Counted from the first letter of the stretch, positions 53,005 to 61,816 are shown. The stretch: 64,000 bases of DNA from Lentzea fradiae (GCF_900100955.1 NZ_FNCC01000006.1:434001-498000); one strand, 5' to 3'. Translations and numbers: made by a program. Notes: generated by a model from the sequence alone, not told the origin.

Positions 53005-53805
53005 GTGGACACCAGACCCCGCGTCCGTGCCGGACTGGCCGTGGTGCGCCGCGGCCCCGGCGTCGTGCAGATCGGAACCGACCCGAAGCACGCCGTCGTC
53101 ATCGACTCGCTGCCCGAGGCACTGGTCGGCGAGCTGCTCACCCTCGACGGCCGCCACACCATCACCGAACTGGGTGAAAGGCTGAAATCCCGAGGCGAGG
53201 ACCCCACCCAGCTGGGTGAAGTTCTCTCCGCGCTCGACGACGCCGGACTGCTCGACACGGGCTTTCCCGCGGCGGGTTCCACGGTCTCCGTCCAGGGTTC
53301 AGGGCACCTGGCGTTGTCCATCACGTCGCTGCTGTCGCAGTCGGATGTGCGGCTGGCGCACCACGCGGACCTCGTCGTCCTGGCGGCCACGCTCGTTCCC
53401 GATCCGACGGTCGTGAACGCGCTGATGGAGTCCCGCACGCCCCATCTCGCCGTGCGCGTCCGTGAGGGCGTGGGCATCGTCGGACCGCTGGTCCTGCCCG
53501 GTCGCACGAGCTGCCTCAACTGCGCCGACCTGCACCGCACCGACCACGACCCGGCGTGGCCGGTCATCGCGGCGCAGCTCGTCGGCAGATCCGCCTCCTA
53601 CGACGTGCTGTTCGCGTCGGCGACGGCGGCGCTGGCCGTCGTCCAGGTCCTGGAGTCGCTGATCCACCTCCGCGGGCACGGCCTCGCGCCGCCTCCCGTG
53701 GTCAACGCCACTGTCGAGCTCGACCTCGTGACGGGCGTTGCTGAGAGGCGAAGCTGGTATCCGCACCCTGACTGTCAGTGCAACGCACATAGCATGGCCA
53801 GGTGA
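53005..53805 (+). CDS. TOMM precursor leader-peptide-binding-like protein (truncated E1-like)
   Basis: A 266-residue protein. The first half has a winged-helix leader-recognition style fold (VVQIGTDPKHAVVIDSLPEALVGELLTLDGRHTI). The second half is a reduced E1/ThiF-like domain with zinc cysteines: TSCLNCADLHRTDHDPAW and HPDCQCN near the end. The family is known from thiazole/oxazole peptide clusters, where it pairs with YcaO. No YcaO or precursor peptide is near, so here it may be a relic or have another role. GTG 53005 starts right after the hairpin. Its stop overlaps the kinase gene by 4 bp. Confidence 0.78.
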   Translation: MDTRPRVRAGLAVVRRGPGVVQIGTDPKHAVVIDSLPEALVGELLTLDGRHTITELGERLKSRGEDPTQLGEVLSALDDAGLLDTGFPAAGSTVSVQGSGHLALSITSLLSQSDVRLAHHADLVVLAATLVPDPTVVNALMESRTPHLAVRVREGVGIVGPLVLPGRTSCLNCADLHRTDHDPAWPVIAAQLVGRSASYDVLFASATAALAVVQVLESLIHLRGHGLAPPPVVNATVELDLVTGVAERRSWYPHPDCQCNAHSMAR

Positions 53806-55112
53806 CCGAGATTCCGCGCAAGGCCGTGCAGCGCACCGCCAAGCTGGCGAGCCTCCCCCTCGGGGCGGCGGGCCGGGTGGTGGGCGGCTGGGGGAAGCGA
53901 CTGACCGGACGCGCGGCCGACGAGGTCAACGCCGAGGTGACGGCCAAGACGGCGGAACAGGTCTTCGCGGTGCTCGGCCAGCTCAAGGGCGGCGCCATGA
54001 AGTTCGGCCAGGCCCTGAGCGTGTTCGAGGCGGCCGTCCCCGACGAGCTCGCGGCCCCGTACCGCGAGGCGCTGACGAAGCTGCAGTCCGCGGCCCCGCC
54101 GATGCCCGCCCGCACCACGCACCGCGTGCTGGCCGAGCAGCTCGGCGCGTCCTGGGCGAAGCGCTTCCAGGAGTTCGACGACGACCCGGCCGCTTCGGCC
54201 TCCATCGGCCAGGTGCACCGCGCGGTGTGGCACGACGGCCGCGAGGTGGCGGTCAAGGTCCAGTACCCCGGTGCCGACGAGGCCCTGCGCGCCGACCTGA
54301 AGCAGCTGCTGCGCTTCAGCCGCCTGCTTCAGGCCGTCATGCCCGGCACCGACGTGCGCCCCCTGCTGGAGGAGCTGCGCGACAGGTACCTGGAGGAGCT
54401 CGACTACCGCGACGAGGCAGCGAACCAGCGCACGTTCGCGAAGGCTTTCGAGAACGACCCGCACGTCCTGGTCCCCCGTGTCGTCGCCTCGTCCCCCAAG
54501 GTCATGGTGACCGAGTGGACCAGCGGCGTGGGCCTGTCCAAGATCATCCGTGAGGGCTCGGCCGAAGACCGCGACCTGGCAGGACAGCTGCTGGCCGAGT
54601 TCCACTTCTCGGCACCGTCGCGCTCCGGCCTGCTGCACGCCGACCCGCACCCCGGCAACTTCATGTTGGGCGACGACGGCCGCCTGCGCGTGATCGACTT
54701 CGGCGCCGTGGCCCGCCTCCCCGACGGCCTGCCCAAGACCCTGGGCCTGATGACGAGGCTGGCCCTAGACGGCCGCTCCGCCGACCTGGTGGAGCTCCTG
54801 CGCACGGAGAACTTCATCCGCGAGGGCATGTCGTTGAACGGCGAGGACGTGCTCGGCTACCTGGCCCCGTTCGTGGAGCCGCTGCGCACCGAGTCGTTCC
54901 ACTTCACCCGCCGCTGGCTGCAGTCGCAGGCCGAACGTGTCGGCGACCTGCGCAGCCCCGACTCGCAGACGGGCAGGTCCCTGAACCTGCCGCCGCAGTA
55001 CCTGCTGATCCACCGCGTGACGCTGGGCGCGACGGGCATCCTCTGCCAGCTCGACGCCCACGTGACAGCCCGCGAAATCGTCGCCCGCTGGCAACCGGGC
55101 TTCGACGACTGA
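53802..55112 (+). CDS. AarF/UbiB (ABC1)-family atypical kinase
   Basis: A 436-residue protein. KFGQALSVFEAAVPDELAAPYREALTKLQ is the KxGQ loop; the sequence ASASIGQVHRAVWHDGREVAVKVQYPG carries the AxAxxxQVHRA and catalytic Lys; then LDYRDEAANQRTF, LLHADPHPGNFMLGDDG (HxDxxxxN) and VIDFGAVARL (DFG). The KxGQ and Ala-rich P-loop are typical of this family. A 4-bp overlap couples it to the leader-binding-like protein. In mycobacteria the homologue lies next to whiB7 and the DUF2342 gene. Confidence 0.92.
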   Translation: MTEIPRKAVQRTAKLASLPLGAAGRVVGGWGKRLTGRAADEVNAEVTAKTAEQVFAVLGQLKGGAMKFGQALSVFEAAVPDELAAPYREALTKLQSAAPPMPARTTHRVLAEQLGASWAKRFQEFDDDPAASASIGQVHRAVWHDGREVAVKVQYPGADEALRADLKQLLRFSRLLQAVMPGTDVRPLLEELRDRYLEELDYRDEAANQRTFAKAFENDPHVLVPRVVASSPKVMVTEWTSGVGLSKIIREGSAEDRDLAGQLLAEFHFSAPSRSGLLHADPHPGNFMLGDDGRLRVIDFGAVARLPDGLPKTLGLMTRLALDGRSADLVELLRTENFIREGMSLNGEDVLGYLAPFVEPLRTESFHFTRRWLQSQAERVGDLRSPDSQTGRSLNLPPQYLLIHRVTLGATGILCQLDAHVTAREIVARWQPGFDD

Positions 55113-55198
55113 CCACGACCGGGTGAACCAGGGCCGAGTTGTCCACAGGTTGGCCTCAGCCCCGCCCGACCCCCTCCCCCATCCGCCACGATGACCAC

Positions 55199-55738
55199 AT
55201 GGCACCCATCGCAACCACCGCTGACCTGCGTGATTCCGGCCTCTCCCCGCGCGAGATCAGGCGCGCCTGCACCGGCCACTGGCAGCAGGTCCTGCCCGGC
55301 GTGGTCCTGACCAAGCCCTCCCCGCCCACCCGCCTGGACAGGCTTCGAGCAGTCCTGCACTTCGCGGGCCCGTCCGCGGTCATCACCGGAGCGGACGCCC
55401 TGGTCAGGCAGGGAGCCACCGTGCCGCTCCCCCGGCACGTCCACGTGCTGGCAGCGAGCAACACCCGCCGCACCCACCCACTGATCCTCCTGGAACGCAC
55501 CACCCGCCTGCCGGACGTGGTGCCCCGAGCAGGTCTGCGCCTGGCACCACCAGCCCGCGCCGCCGTAGACCTGGCACGCCGCGAGACGAACCCGCACGCG
55601 GTGATCGCCATCCTCGACGCCGTGGTGGAAGCACGCCTGTGCACCCCAGGCGACCTGCACCAGGAGATGCAGGACTGCAGCCGCCGGGGAACGGCCCTGG
55701 TCAGGCAGGCATTACGCCACCTCTGGCGACGAAGCTGA
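55199..55738 (+). CDS. AbiEi-like N-terminal domain protein, shorter than usual
   Basis: A 179-residue protein. TTADLRDSGLSPREIRRACTGHWQQVLPGVVL and AVLHFAGPSAVITGADALVRQG match the start of AbiEi-type antitoxin proteins; LAPPARAAVDLARRETNPHAVIAILDAVVEARLC follows. Family members usually continue with a nuclease-like C-terminal domain of about 100 residues, which is missing. It ends LRQALRHLWRRS. The ribosome binding site is poor. No AbiEii-like toxin gene is next to it. It may be a complete short variant or a truncated gene. Confidence 0.65.
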   Translation: MAPIATTADLRDSGLSPREIRRACTGHWQQVLPGVVLTKPSPPTRLDRLRAVLHFAGPSAVITGADALVRQGATVPLPRHVHVLAASNTRRTHPLILLERTTRLPDVVPRAGLRLAPPARAAVDLARRETNPHAVIAILDAVVEARLCTPGDLHQEMQDCSRRGTALVRQALRHLWRRS

Positions 55739-56157
55739 CCAGCCACCTCGCCAGCGGCCCAGAGCAACCACCTACCGAGAAGGCCCCGGCCGAAGCGGTA
55801 GCCCTCACGACACATCCGCCCACCCAAAGCGGCATCCCACCGAGCACTGAGGGGCTCACCCAACACGGCGGCCCACCCGGCACACGGTCCCACCCGACGC
55901 GCCGAAGTCATCCCGCACAGCGAACCCACCCGGCACACCTCTCAGTGCACCGAACCCGCGAGGCACACCTCGGCACGGCGAACTCACCCGATATCCGGCT
56001 GACCTGGCGCGCCCCGGCATCCGGACTCACCCAGGCATCCGGACTCACCCAGGCGCCAGCGGCCGCACCCCAATGACAACCCGCCCCAACGACGCCCCGC
56101 CCCATCCACCCCAAGGAGGCCCACCCCAGAGCAAACCCAACCGCGAGCGGCGAGGGG
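55739..56157. other. Pro/Thr-rich non-coding stretch with short repeats
   Basis: No gene seen. The sequence has many CACCC and ACCCGGC words and low complexity, with an 18-bp tandem repeat at 56018-56053. It could include worn remnants of the missing end of the AbiEi-like gene, but no recognisable protein sequence remains. Confidence 0.4.
56018..56053 (+). repeat. 18-bp perfect tandem duplication
   Basis: GCATCCGGACTCACCCAG occurs twice without a gap. Probably recent, as the copies are identical. Confidence 0.8.
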
Positions 56158-56328
56158 TCAGCGCCAGTACTCGTCCGGCAGCTTGCCCTCGATGTCCCGC
56201 ACGTGCGCCTTGGCGCACACGTGGCACAGCCACCGGACCGTGCCCCCGGTCCGTTCCGAAGACCAGGCCAGGAACTCCAGGTCGGAGACGGAGGTACGTG
56301 ACCGGCCGCACCGGTGACAGGCCGTCAT
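56158..56328 (-). CDS. 56-residue zinc-finger-like protein
   Basis: CHRCGR and CHVCAKAH form two CxxC pairs 34 residues apart, a likely zinc site. ATG 56328 overlaps the methyltransferase stop by 4 bp, which gives a coupled operon. The tail HVRDIEGKLPDEYWR is conserved-looking but unnamed. Function unknown. Confidence 0.68.
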   Translation of the reverse strand: MTACHRCGRSRTSVSDLEFLAWSSERTGGTVRWLCHVCAKAHVRDIEGKLPDEYWR

Positions 56329-57197
56329 CGCTTCCGTCCCAGGTGGACGGTGTCGGTCTCCAGCAGGAACACGTCCTCGCGGGCTCCGACGTACTCGGAG
56401 TCGGAGGGGTTGAGCAGGCGGCGCAGGGCGGCGCGGTCGGCGGCGTGCAGTAGTGGGCCGGTGACGTCGGTCAGCCAGGTCAGGCGGTCGACGGCCCAGT
56501 CGCGCACCGACTGCTTGGCCGGGGCCGGGTGGTCCACGACGAAGCTGAAGGCGCTGACCTCGCCGAGGCCGGCGTCGGCGAGGGCGACGTTCCAGCCGAC
56601 GGGCAGGCGCACGGAGCCGGGCATGTTCTCGCGCATCGACGTGAACCACGATGCGCGGGCCGCTGCCAGGCGGTCTTGCAGGCCCGGTTCGCCGACGCCC
56701 AGGTCCCAGGGCAGGAACCTGGTTTCCAGGCCGCCCTCGGCAAGGGCCAGCCAGCCGCCTGGCGCGAGGGCGCCTGCCAGGCGTTTCACTCCGCGCAGCT
56801 GATCAGGGAGGTGATGCACGACCCGGGAACCCCAGATGAGCTCGACCGGGCCGGTGAAGGAGAGCGGGTCTTCCGCGGACAGGTCCGCCAGGACCGGCTT
56901 GACCGATACTGCGCCGTCGGACTCGGCGCGTGCCGCGGCGCAGGCCGCGTCGAGGAGTTCCGGTGTGGCGTCGACGAGCACCAGGACGCCGCCGCCGTGT
57001 TCGCGCAGTGCCGAGACGAGCGGCACGCTCATCGCACCCGCGCCGCAGCCGACGTCCATGACGACCGGCGAGTCCGGCAGGGGTGCGACGAGTCTGCGCG
57101 CGACCGCGGAGAGCGCCTCCGCCTGCAGCGCGCCGTAGCGCCTCATCGCGTGGAGCCGGGATGACCAGTCGATTCCGTCCTGAGTGTGGTGCGGCAC
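56325..57197 (-). CDS. Class I SAM-dependent methyltransferase
   Basis: A 290-residue enzyme. VVMDVGCGAGAMSVPLVSAL is motif I, VDATPELLDAAC motif post-I, and ELIWGSRVVHHLPDQLRGVKRLAGALAPGGWLALAEGG motif II-III. GTG 57197 begins VPHHTQDGIDWSSRLHAMRRY; a better upstream start is not evident. The region after 200 (WNVALADAGLGEVSAFSFVVDHPAP) is the usual cap. Substrate unknown. It is coupled to the small zinc-finger protein and faces the whiB7 locus on the same strand. Confidence 0.85.
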   Translation of the reverse strand: MPHHTQDGIDWSSRLHAMRRYGALQAEALSAVARRLVAPLPDSPVVMDVGCGAGAMSVPLVSALREHGGGVLVLVDATPELLDAACAAARAESDGAVSVKPVLADLSAEDPLSFTGPVELIWGSRVVHHLPDQLRGVKRLAGALAPGGWLALAEGGLETRFLPWDLGVGEPGLQDRLAAARASWFTSMRENMPGSVRLPVGWNVALADAGLGEVSAFSFVVDHPAPAKQSVRDWAVDRLTWLTDVTGPLLHAADRAALRRLLNPSDSEYVGAREDVFLLETDTVHLGRKR

Positions 57198-57271
57198 AAG
57201 GGGAACGGTACGGAGGAACGGCCGAGGCCGCCATCCACCTTCTCGTGGACGACGGCCTCTGCTCGAAACTG

Positions 57272-57487
57272 CTAGAGGTCGAAGCGAGCCGCTCTGCGTC
57301 CCGCCCATCGCGACAACCTGCGCCAACGTTGCGCTGTCGCGAGGCGGTTCGCCAGGCGTTGCTCTTCCGCGTACCTCTGGGCTTCTTGTATTCGTATTCG
57401 CACGAACTCGTCGTTCAGGGACATGGCTGTCAGGGCCTCGTTCCGGTAGGCGGAGAAGGTGTCGTGGTTGAGCTGCACGGTGTTCAC
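57272..57487 (-). CDS. 71-residue protein coupled to whiB7
   Basis: A helical, Arg-rich protein: FVRIRIQEAQRYAEEQRLANRLATAQRWRRLSRW. GTG 57487 overlaps the whiB7 stop by 4 bp (GTGA), so it would be translated together with WhiB7. I do not recognise a family. It may be a small partner or a conserved tail gene of the WhiB7 locus. Confidence 0.6.
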   Translation of the reverse strand: MNTVQLNHDTFSAYRNEALTAMSLNDEFVRIRIQEAQRYAEEQRLANRLATAQRWRRLSRWAGRRAARFDL

Positions 57488-57804
57488 GCCGCTGCCTCCG
57501 TCTTGCCGGTGGTGACAACCGAAGCGTCCTTGCGCGGGCGGCCACGCGGCCGCTTGCGCGCGATCACGACACCGCGCTCGAAGATCTCCCCACCCCAGAC
57601 GCCCCACGGCTCGTGACGAGCGAGCGCGCCGGCGAGGCACTCCGCCAGCACCGGGCAGGTCCCGCAGAAGGACTTGGCCTTCTCGAGGTCGGCCGGCGCG
57701 TCAGCGAACCAGAGGTCGGGGTTGTGGGTGCGGCAAGGGATGTCGAGTCCCTCCGCGAGGTCCGGAAGTGTCTCGCCGGTGAGCGGGACAGTCGCGGTCA
57801 ACAT
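57484..57804 (-). CDS. whiB7: WhiB7-type redox-sensing transcriptional activator
   Basis: A 106-residue WhiB protein. Cys 24, 47, 50 and 56 bind the [4Fe-4S] cluster, GVWGGE (68-73) is the turn that contacts the sigma factor, and KRPRGRPRK (84-92) is an AT-hook, which is specific to WhiB7. In mycobacteria and Streptomyces (WblC) it activates genes for intrinsic antibiotic resistance. AGGAG precedes ATG 57804. Transcription is probably controlled by the leader at 57834-58144, which has an upstream ORF and a terminator. Located next to uvrD2, as in mycobacteria. Confidence 0.95.
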   Translation of the reverse strand: MLTATVPLTGETLPDLAEGLDIPCRTHNPDLWFADAPADLEKAKSFCGTCPVLAECLAGALARHEPWGVWGGEIFERGVVIARKRPRGRPRKDASVVTTGKTEAAA

Positions 57805-57833
57805 CAGGTGTTTCTCCTTGTGTGGGGTAGTGC

Positions 57834-57880
57834 AAAAAACACGAAGGCCGCGGACTCTGTGCGAGTCCGCGGCCTTCGTG
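57834..57880 (-). terminator. Attenuator terminator in the whiB7 leader
   Basis: An 18-bp perfect stem (57840-57857 with 57863-57880, core GGCCGCGGACTC) and 5-nt loop is followed on the minus strand by TTTTTT (57839-57834). It sits 29 bp before the whiB7 start codon, so it would stop transcription unless prevented. Confidence 0.9.
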
Positions 57881-57901
57881 AGCCTGATGGTCCTTCGACC
57901 T

Positions 57902-58144
57902 CTATGAGGTCGGCAGGAGCCTTCTCACTTGATGCGCGGACAGCGCATTCGTGTAGTTGTCAACGTCATCGACGGCAGGCAGCAGGATCGGCTGCTCGGC
58001 GAGCAGTCCGGTGCCGCGCTCACGGCCGACGGGTGCCACTGGCAGGAGGGCAGACTTGTGCCACATCGCCTGAGTGGACGCGGACGCGCAGAGGCCCTCG
58101 GTCACCGGGAGGCCGAGCGCGCGCGAGATGCTGAAGATCTTCAC
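57902..58144 (-). CDS. Upstream ORF of the whiB7 leader
   Basis: An 80-residue reading frame (MKIFSISRALGLPVTEGLC to SAHQVRRLLPTS) with a strong GGAGGAGG site 9 bp before GTG 58144. It ends 22 bp before the attenuator hairpin; its TAG lies in a small 7-bp hairpin (57896-57912). Leader ORFs of WhiB7/WblC are known to sense slow translation when antibiotics hit the ribosome; the peptide itself need not matter. Confidence 0.72.
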   Translation of the reverse strand: MKIFSISRALGLPVTEGLCASASTQAMWHKSALLPVAPVGRERGTGLLAEQPILLPAVDDVDNYTNALSAHQVRRLLPTS

Positions 58145-58244
58145 AACGGGCCACCTCCTCCGAACAAGAGAGCTCTGCTGTCGAGAGCTGTGAGTAGTAG
58201 TAGTTCTTCTTTCCCCAGACGGGTCCTCCGGACCCGGCTAGAGC

Positions 58245-58283
58245 AGGTTATGACCCCGTCCCGGGGGCTCGCAACCTATTTAA
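58245..58283 (-). promoter_or_regulatory. Candidate whiB7 promoter with AT-rich upstream element
   Basis: On the minus strand TTGCGA (58274-58269), an 18-bp spacer and TAACCT (58250-58245). The A/T run TTAAATA (58283-58277) is directly upstream of the -35, where the WhiB7 AT-hook is known to bind in mycobacteria. This fits autoregulation, but it is read by eye. Confidence 0.55.
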
Positions 58284-58298
58284 CGAAACTTGTCCCGA

Positions 58299-60368
58299 TC
58301 AGGTGGCGGGGTAGCCGACACCGGCCCGGACCAGGCTCAACACGTCGTCACCGAACTTGTCGAGCTTCGACGCGCCGATGCCGGAGATCGCCACCAGTCC
58401 TGCCGTGTCCGTGGGCCGCTGCTCGGCGATCGCCATGAGAGTGGCGTCGGTGAAGACGACGTACGCGGGCACCTTCAGCTCCCGCGCCCGCGCCGACCGC
58501 CAGCTCCGCAGCGACTCGAGCAGCTCTTCGTCCACATCGGACGGACAAGACCGGCACCGGCCCAGCTTGACGGCCTGCGCTTCGACCAGGGTCGCCGCGC
58601 ACACCCGGCAGGTCGGCTTCTCCTTCTTCATCAGAGGAGGACGCTGCGCGCCGGCAGATACACGTGCGGCCGGATGGTTCTCGGGGACGAGGTTGTAGAG
58701 GAAGCGCGAACGACGGCGGTACTTGCGGCCACCGGCCGCGCGCGACAACGCCCACGACAGCCAGAGGTGCTCACGCGCGCGCGTGACGCCCACGTAGAGA
58801 AGACGTCGTTCTTCTTCGACCTTGGCCTCGTCGCCATCGGCGTACTGGATCGGCATCGTGCCCTCGACGAGTCCGACGAGGAACACGGCGTCCCATTCGA
58901 GGCCCTTCGACGCGTGCAGCGACGCCAGCGTCACGCCTTCCACCGTCGGCGGGTGCTGCGCCTCGGCGCGGACGTCCAGCTCGACGCAGAACCGCGGCAG
59001 GTCGGCTTCGGGTGCGGAGGCGGCGAACTCCTCGGCCAGCTCGACGAGCGCGAGCAACGACTCCCAGCGCTCCCTCGCGGAGCCACCGGCCGGCGGCTCG
59101 TCGGTCAGGCCGACGCGGCCGAGCACAGACCGGACGACCTCGGGCAGGCTGCCCGGCACCTCGCCCGCGGTGCGCAGCGCGATCAGGGCCTGGCGCACCT
59201 CGGCGCGTTCGAAGAACCGCTCGCCGCCGCGCACCAGGTACGGGATGCCGAGCGAGGCGAGCGCCTGCTCGTAGACCTCGGACTGGGCGTTCACCCGGTA
59301 GAGGATCGCGATCTCGGAGGCGGCGACGCCCTCGTCGAGCAGCGTCTTGACCCTGCCCGCGACGGCGTCCGCCTCGGCGGGCTCGTCGTCGAACTCGTGG
59401 AAGCGGGGCGGCGGGCCGTCCGGCCGCTGGCCGACGAGTTTGAGCCGCGACCCGGCGGGGCGGCCCCGCGCCCACTTGATGACGTCGTTGGCCAGCTCCA
59501 CGACCTGTGGCGTCGACCGGTAGTCGCGCTCCAGCCGCACGACGACCGCCTCCGGGAACCGCCGCCCGAAGTTGAGCAGCGGCTGCGGCGAGGCGCCGGC
59601 GAAGGAGTAGATGGTCTGGTTCGCGTCGCCGACCACCGTCAGGTCGTCGCGGCCGCCGAGCCACGAGTCGAGCACGCGTTGCTGCAGCGGCGTCACGTCC
59701 TGGTACTCGTCGACGACGAAGCAGCGGTAGCGGTCGCGGAACTCCTGCGCGACCTCGGCGTTGTCCTCCAGCGCGCCCGCCGTGTAGAGGAGCAGGTCGT
59801 CGAAGTCGAGCAGCTGCGCCTCGTTCTTGAGCTGCTCGTAGGTCGCGTAGAGCTTCATGATCTGCTCGGCGGGCGCGGGGATGTCCCTGGCGGCGCGGGC
59901 GGCGGCGACCGGGTAGTCGTCCGGGCCCAGCAGCGACGCCTTCGCCCACTCGATCTCGCTGGTGAGGTCGCGCAGCGCGTCCGCCTCGGTCGGCATGCCC
60001 AGCCGGGCCGCGGCGCGGGCGACGACGCGGATCTTCTGGTCGACGAGCTCCCAGCGGGGGCCGCCGATGACGCGCGGCCAGAAGTAGCGCAGCTGGCGGG
60101 ACGCGGCGGCGTGGAACGTCACGGCCTGCGCGCCGTGCACGTCGAGGGAGCGCAGCCGGGTGCGCATCTCCCCGGCGGCGCGTTTGGTGAACGTGACGGC
60201 CAGGACCTGCGACGGAGCGACGTGACCACGCTGGCAGAGGTAGGCGATGCGGTGCGTGATGGTGCGCGTCTTGCCCGTACCGGCGCCCGCCAGGACGCAC
60301 ACGGGGCCGCGCGGCGCCTCGACCGCTGCGCGCTGTTCCGGATCAAGACCCTCCAGCAACGCCTCCAT
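58299..60368 (-). CDS. uvrD2: ATP-dependent DNA helicase UvrD2
   Basis: A 689-residue SF1 helicase. Motif I is [10 protein letters not shown] (27-36), motif [11 protein letters not shown], motif [16 protein letters not shown], motif [14 protein letters not shown], motif [16 protein letters not shown] and motif [12 protein letters not shown]. After the motor come a four-Cys zinc element (TCRVCAA and CRSCPSD) and an HRDC domain ([23 protein letters not shown]). This order is that of mycobacterial UvrD2. ATG 60368 begins [16 protein letters not shown]. The next gene on the minus strand is whiB7, as in mycobacteria. Confidence 0.95.
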   Translation of the reverse strand: MEALLEGLDPEQRAAVEAPRGPVCVLAGAGTGKTRTITHRIAYLCQRGHVAPSQVLAVTFTKRAAGEMRTRLRSLDVHGAQAVTFHAAASRQLRYFWPRVIGGPRWELVDQKIRVVARAAARLGMPTEADALRDLTSEIEWAKASLLGPDDYPVAAARAARDIPAPAEQIMKLYATYEQLKNEAQLLDFDDLLLYTAGALEDNAEVAQEFRDRYRCFVVDEYQDVTPLQQRVLDSWLGGRDDLTVVGDANQTIYSFAGASPQPLLNFGRRFPEAVVVRLERDYRSTPQVVELANDVIKWARGRPAGSRLKLVGQRPDGPPPRFHEFDDEPAEADAVAGRVKTLLDEGVAASEIAILYRVNAQSEVYEQALASLGIPYLVRGGERFFERAEVRQALIALRTAGEVPGSLPEVVRSVLGRVGLTDEPPAGGSARERWESLLALVELAEEFAASAPEADLPRFCVELDVRAEAQHPPTVEGVTLASLHASKGLEWDAVFLVGLVEGTMPIQYADGDEAKVEEERRLLYVGVTRAREHLWLSWALSRAAGGRKYRRRSRFLYNLVPENHPAARVSAGAQRPPLMKKEKPTCRVCAATLVEAQAVKLGRCRSCPSDVDEELLESLRSWRSARARELKVPAYVVFTDATLMAIAEQRPTDTAGLVAISGIGASKLDKFGDDVLSLVRAGVGYPAT

Positions 60369-60430
60369 GCCCCGCAGTCTCGCAGATGGCCGATGCAACG
60401 CCGAGACCAGCGCGCCGTATCCTGGTGGGT

Positions 60431-61159
60431 ATGGCTGGTAAGCAGGACAAGGCGGCTGCCAAGGAAGCGGCGAAGGCTCGTCGCGCGGCATCACGCGAGC
60501 GGCGGAAGCAGATCTTCGAGGCGTTCAAGATGCAACGCCGCGAGGACAAGGCGCTCGTCCCGCTGATGCTGGCGGCGGTGCTCGGCGTCACCGCGATCGC
60601 CGTGGTCCTCGGCCTCGTCTTCGACATGGTCTGGATGTTCGTGCCGCTCGGCGTCGCGCTCGGCGCGCTGCTGGCCGTGATCATCTTCGGCCGCCGCGTG
60701 CAGAGCAACGTCTTCCGCAAGGCCGACGGCCAGCCGGGCGCCGGCGCGTGGGCGCTCGAGAACCTGCGCGGCCGCTGGCGCGTCACCCCTGCCGTCGCGG
60801 GCACCACGCAGCTCGACGCCGTGCACCGCGTGCTCGGCCGTCCGGGCGTGGTCCTGGTCGCGGAGGGCGCGCCGCAGCGGGTGAAGCCACTCCTCGCGCA
60901 GGAGAAGAAGCGCATCTCGCGCGTCGTCGGCGAGACCCCGATCTACGACTTCATCATCGGCTCCGGCGAGGGCCAGGTGCCCCTGAAGAAGCTGCAGTCG
61001 ACCCTGATGAAGCTGCCGCGCAACATCACGGCCGCCCAGGTCGACACGCTGGAGACCCGCCTGTCCGCGCTGGCCAGCCGCGGTGCCGCGCTGCCGAAGG
61101 GCCCGATGCCCCCCGGCGCGAAGATGCGCAACGTCCAGCGCACCCTGCGCCGCCGCTGA
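60431..61159 (+). CDS. DUF4191 membrane protein
   Basis: A 242-residue protein of the actinobacterial DUF4191 family. A basic coiled start ([25 protein letters not shown]) precedes two helices (about residues 43-63 and 66-87), then a conserved region beginning [28 protein letters not shown]. Function unknown. It diverges from uvrD2 by 62 bp. In mycobacteria the homologue (Rv2219) lies next to the RDD gene and glnA, as here. Confidence 0.9.
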   Translation: MAGKQDKAAAKEAAKARRAASRERRKQIFEAFKMQRREDKALVPLMLAAVLGVTAIAVVLGLVFDMVWMFVPLGVALGALLAVIIFGRRVQSNVFRKADGQPGAGAWALENLRGRWRVTPAVAGTTQLDAVHRVLGRPGVVLVAEGAPQRVKPLLAQEKKRISRVVGETPIYDFIIGSGEGQVPLKKLQSTLMKLPRNITAAQVDTLETRLSALASRGAALPKGPMPPGAKMRNVQRTLRRR

Positions 61160-61176
61160 CCTGACGTCCTGACGAG

Positions 61177-61212
61177 CAACGCCCGCCCCCTCACCAGCAG
61201 GGACGGGCGTTG
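61177..61212 (+). terminator. Hairpin after the DUF4191 gene
   Basis: Nine-bp arms CAACGCCCG (61177-61185) and CGGGCGTTG (61204-61212), followed by TTCC. Confidence 0.5.
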
Positions 61213-61235
61213 TTCCAATTCAGGGGCCAGCCGGG

Positions 61236-61709
61236 TCAGCGAACCTTGACGACCACGGTGCCGGCGGCCTTGTCGTGCAGGCAGCGCCCGTCCGAGTCCC
61301 AGACCAGCGCGGGGATCAGCGGGAAGATGAGGATCGTGCGCAGCAGCGCGCGGGGCAGGTGCACGTACTGCTTGCCGTCGATGCGCGCCACCCGCAGCCC
61401 GAGCAGCGCGTGCCCCGGCGTGAACCCGAAGAACGCGACGGCGACGACGGTGATGACGAACCAGGCCAGCAGGCTCCAGTTCTGCGGCAGCTCGGGCCGC
61501 GTGAACACCGCGGCGACGCCCGCCGAGAGGAGGAAGTCGACGAGGATGGCGGCCGTGCGGCGCCCGATGGACGCGATCGAGCCCGGCCCGTCCTGGGGGA
61601 AGCCGTGGCGTTCACCCCGCCATCGCTGCTGCCCGCCGTCGTTCGCTCCCTCGCCCGGCTCCAGTACGGAGTCGGGTCCTGACAGCCACGAACCGGTCCA
61701 CCTGCTCAC
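61236..61709 (-). CDS. RDD-family membrane protein
   Basis: A 157-residue protein. SIGRRTAAILVDFLLSAGVAAVF has the RDD-type R..D pair, and later FFGFTPGHALLGLRVARIDGKQYVHLPRALLRTILIFPLIPALVW carries the GK..R motif. About three helices are predicted. RDD proteins act in osmotic or ion exchange in some bacteria, but most are uncharacterised. It converges on the DUF4191 gene. Confidence 0.9.
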   Translation of the reverse strand: MSRWTGSWLSGPDSVLEPGEGANDGGQQRWRGERHGFPQDGPGSIASIGRRTAAILVDFLLSAGVAAVFTRPELPQNWSLLAWFVITVVAVAFFGFTPGHALLGLRVARIDGKQYVHLPRALLRTILIFPLIPALVWDSDGRCLHDKAAGTVVVKVR

Positions 61710-61778
61710 CCCACCAGAGTAAAGCCGTGCTCACCCGGTGTGCACCGGCAGGTCGCCTTGCTCACCCGAGGACCCCCG

Positions 61779-61816
61779 TTAACACTGGCGAAACATCAGA
61801 GAGACGGGCGGGCAAC
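61779..61816 (+). promoter_or_regulatory. Four-part GlnR-like box upstream of glnA
   Basis: Four 5-mers repeat with exactly 6 bp between them: TTAAC (61779-61783), GAAAC (61790-61794), GAGAC (61801-61805), GCAAC (61812-61816). This follows the actinobacterial GlnR consensus gTnAc-n6-GaAAc-n6 twice. Sited 62 bp before glnA. Confidence 0.65.

Noticed and set aside
55739-56157. Possible CRISPR or tandem array in the CACCC-rich stretch
   Set aside because: Only one 18-bp unit is repeated, twice and without spacers; the rest is low-complexity sequence.
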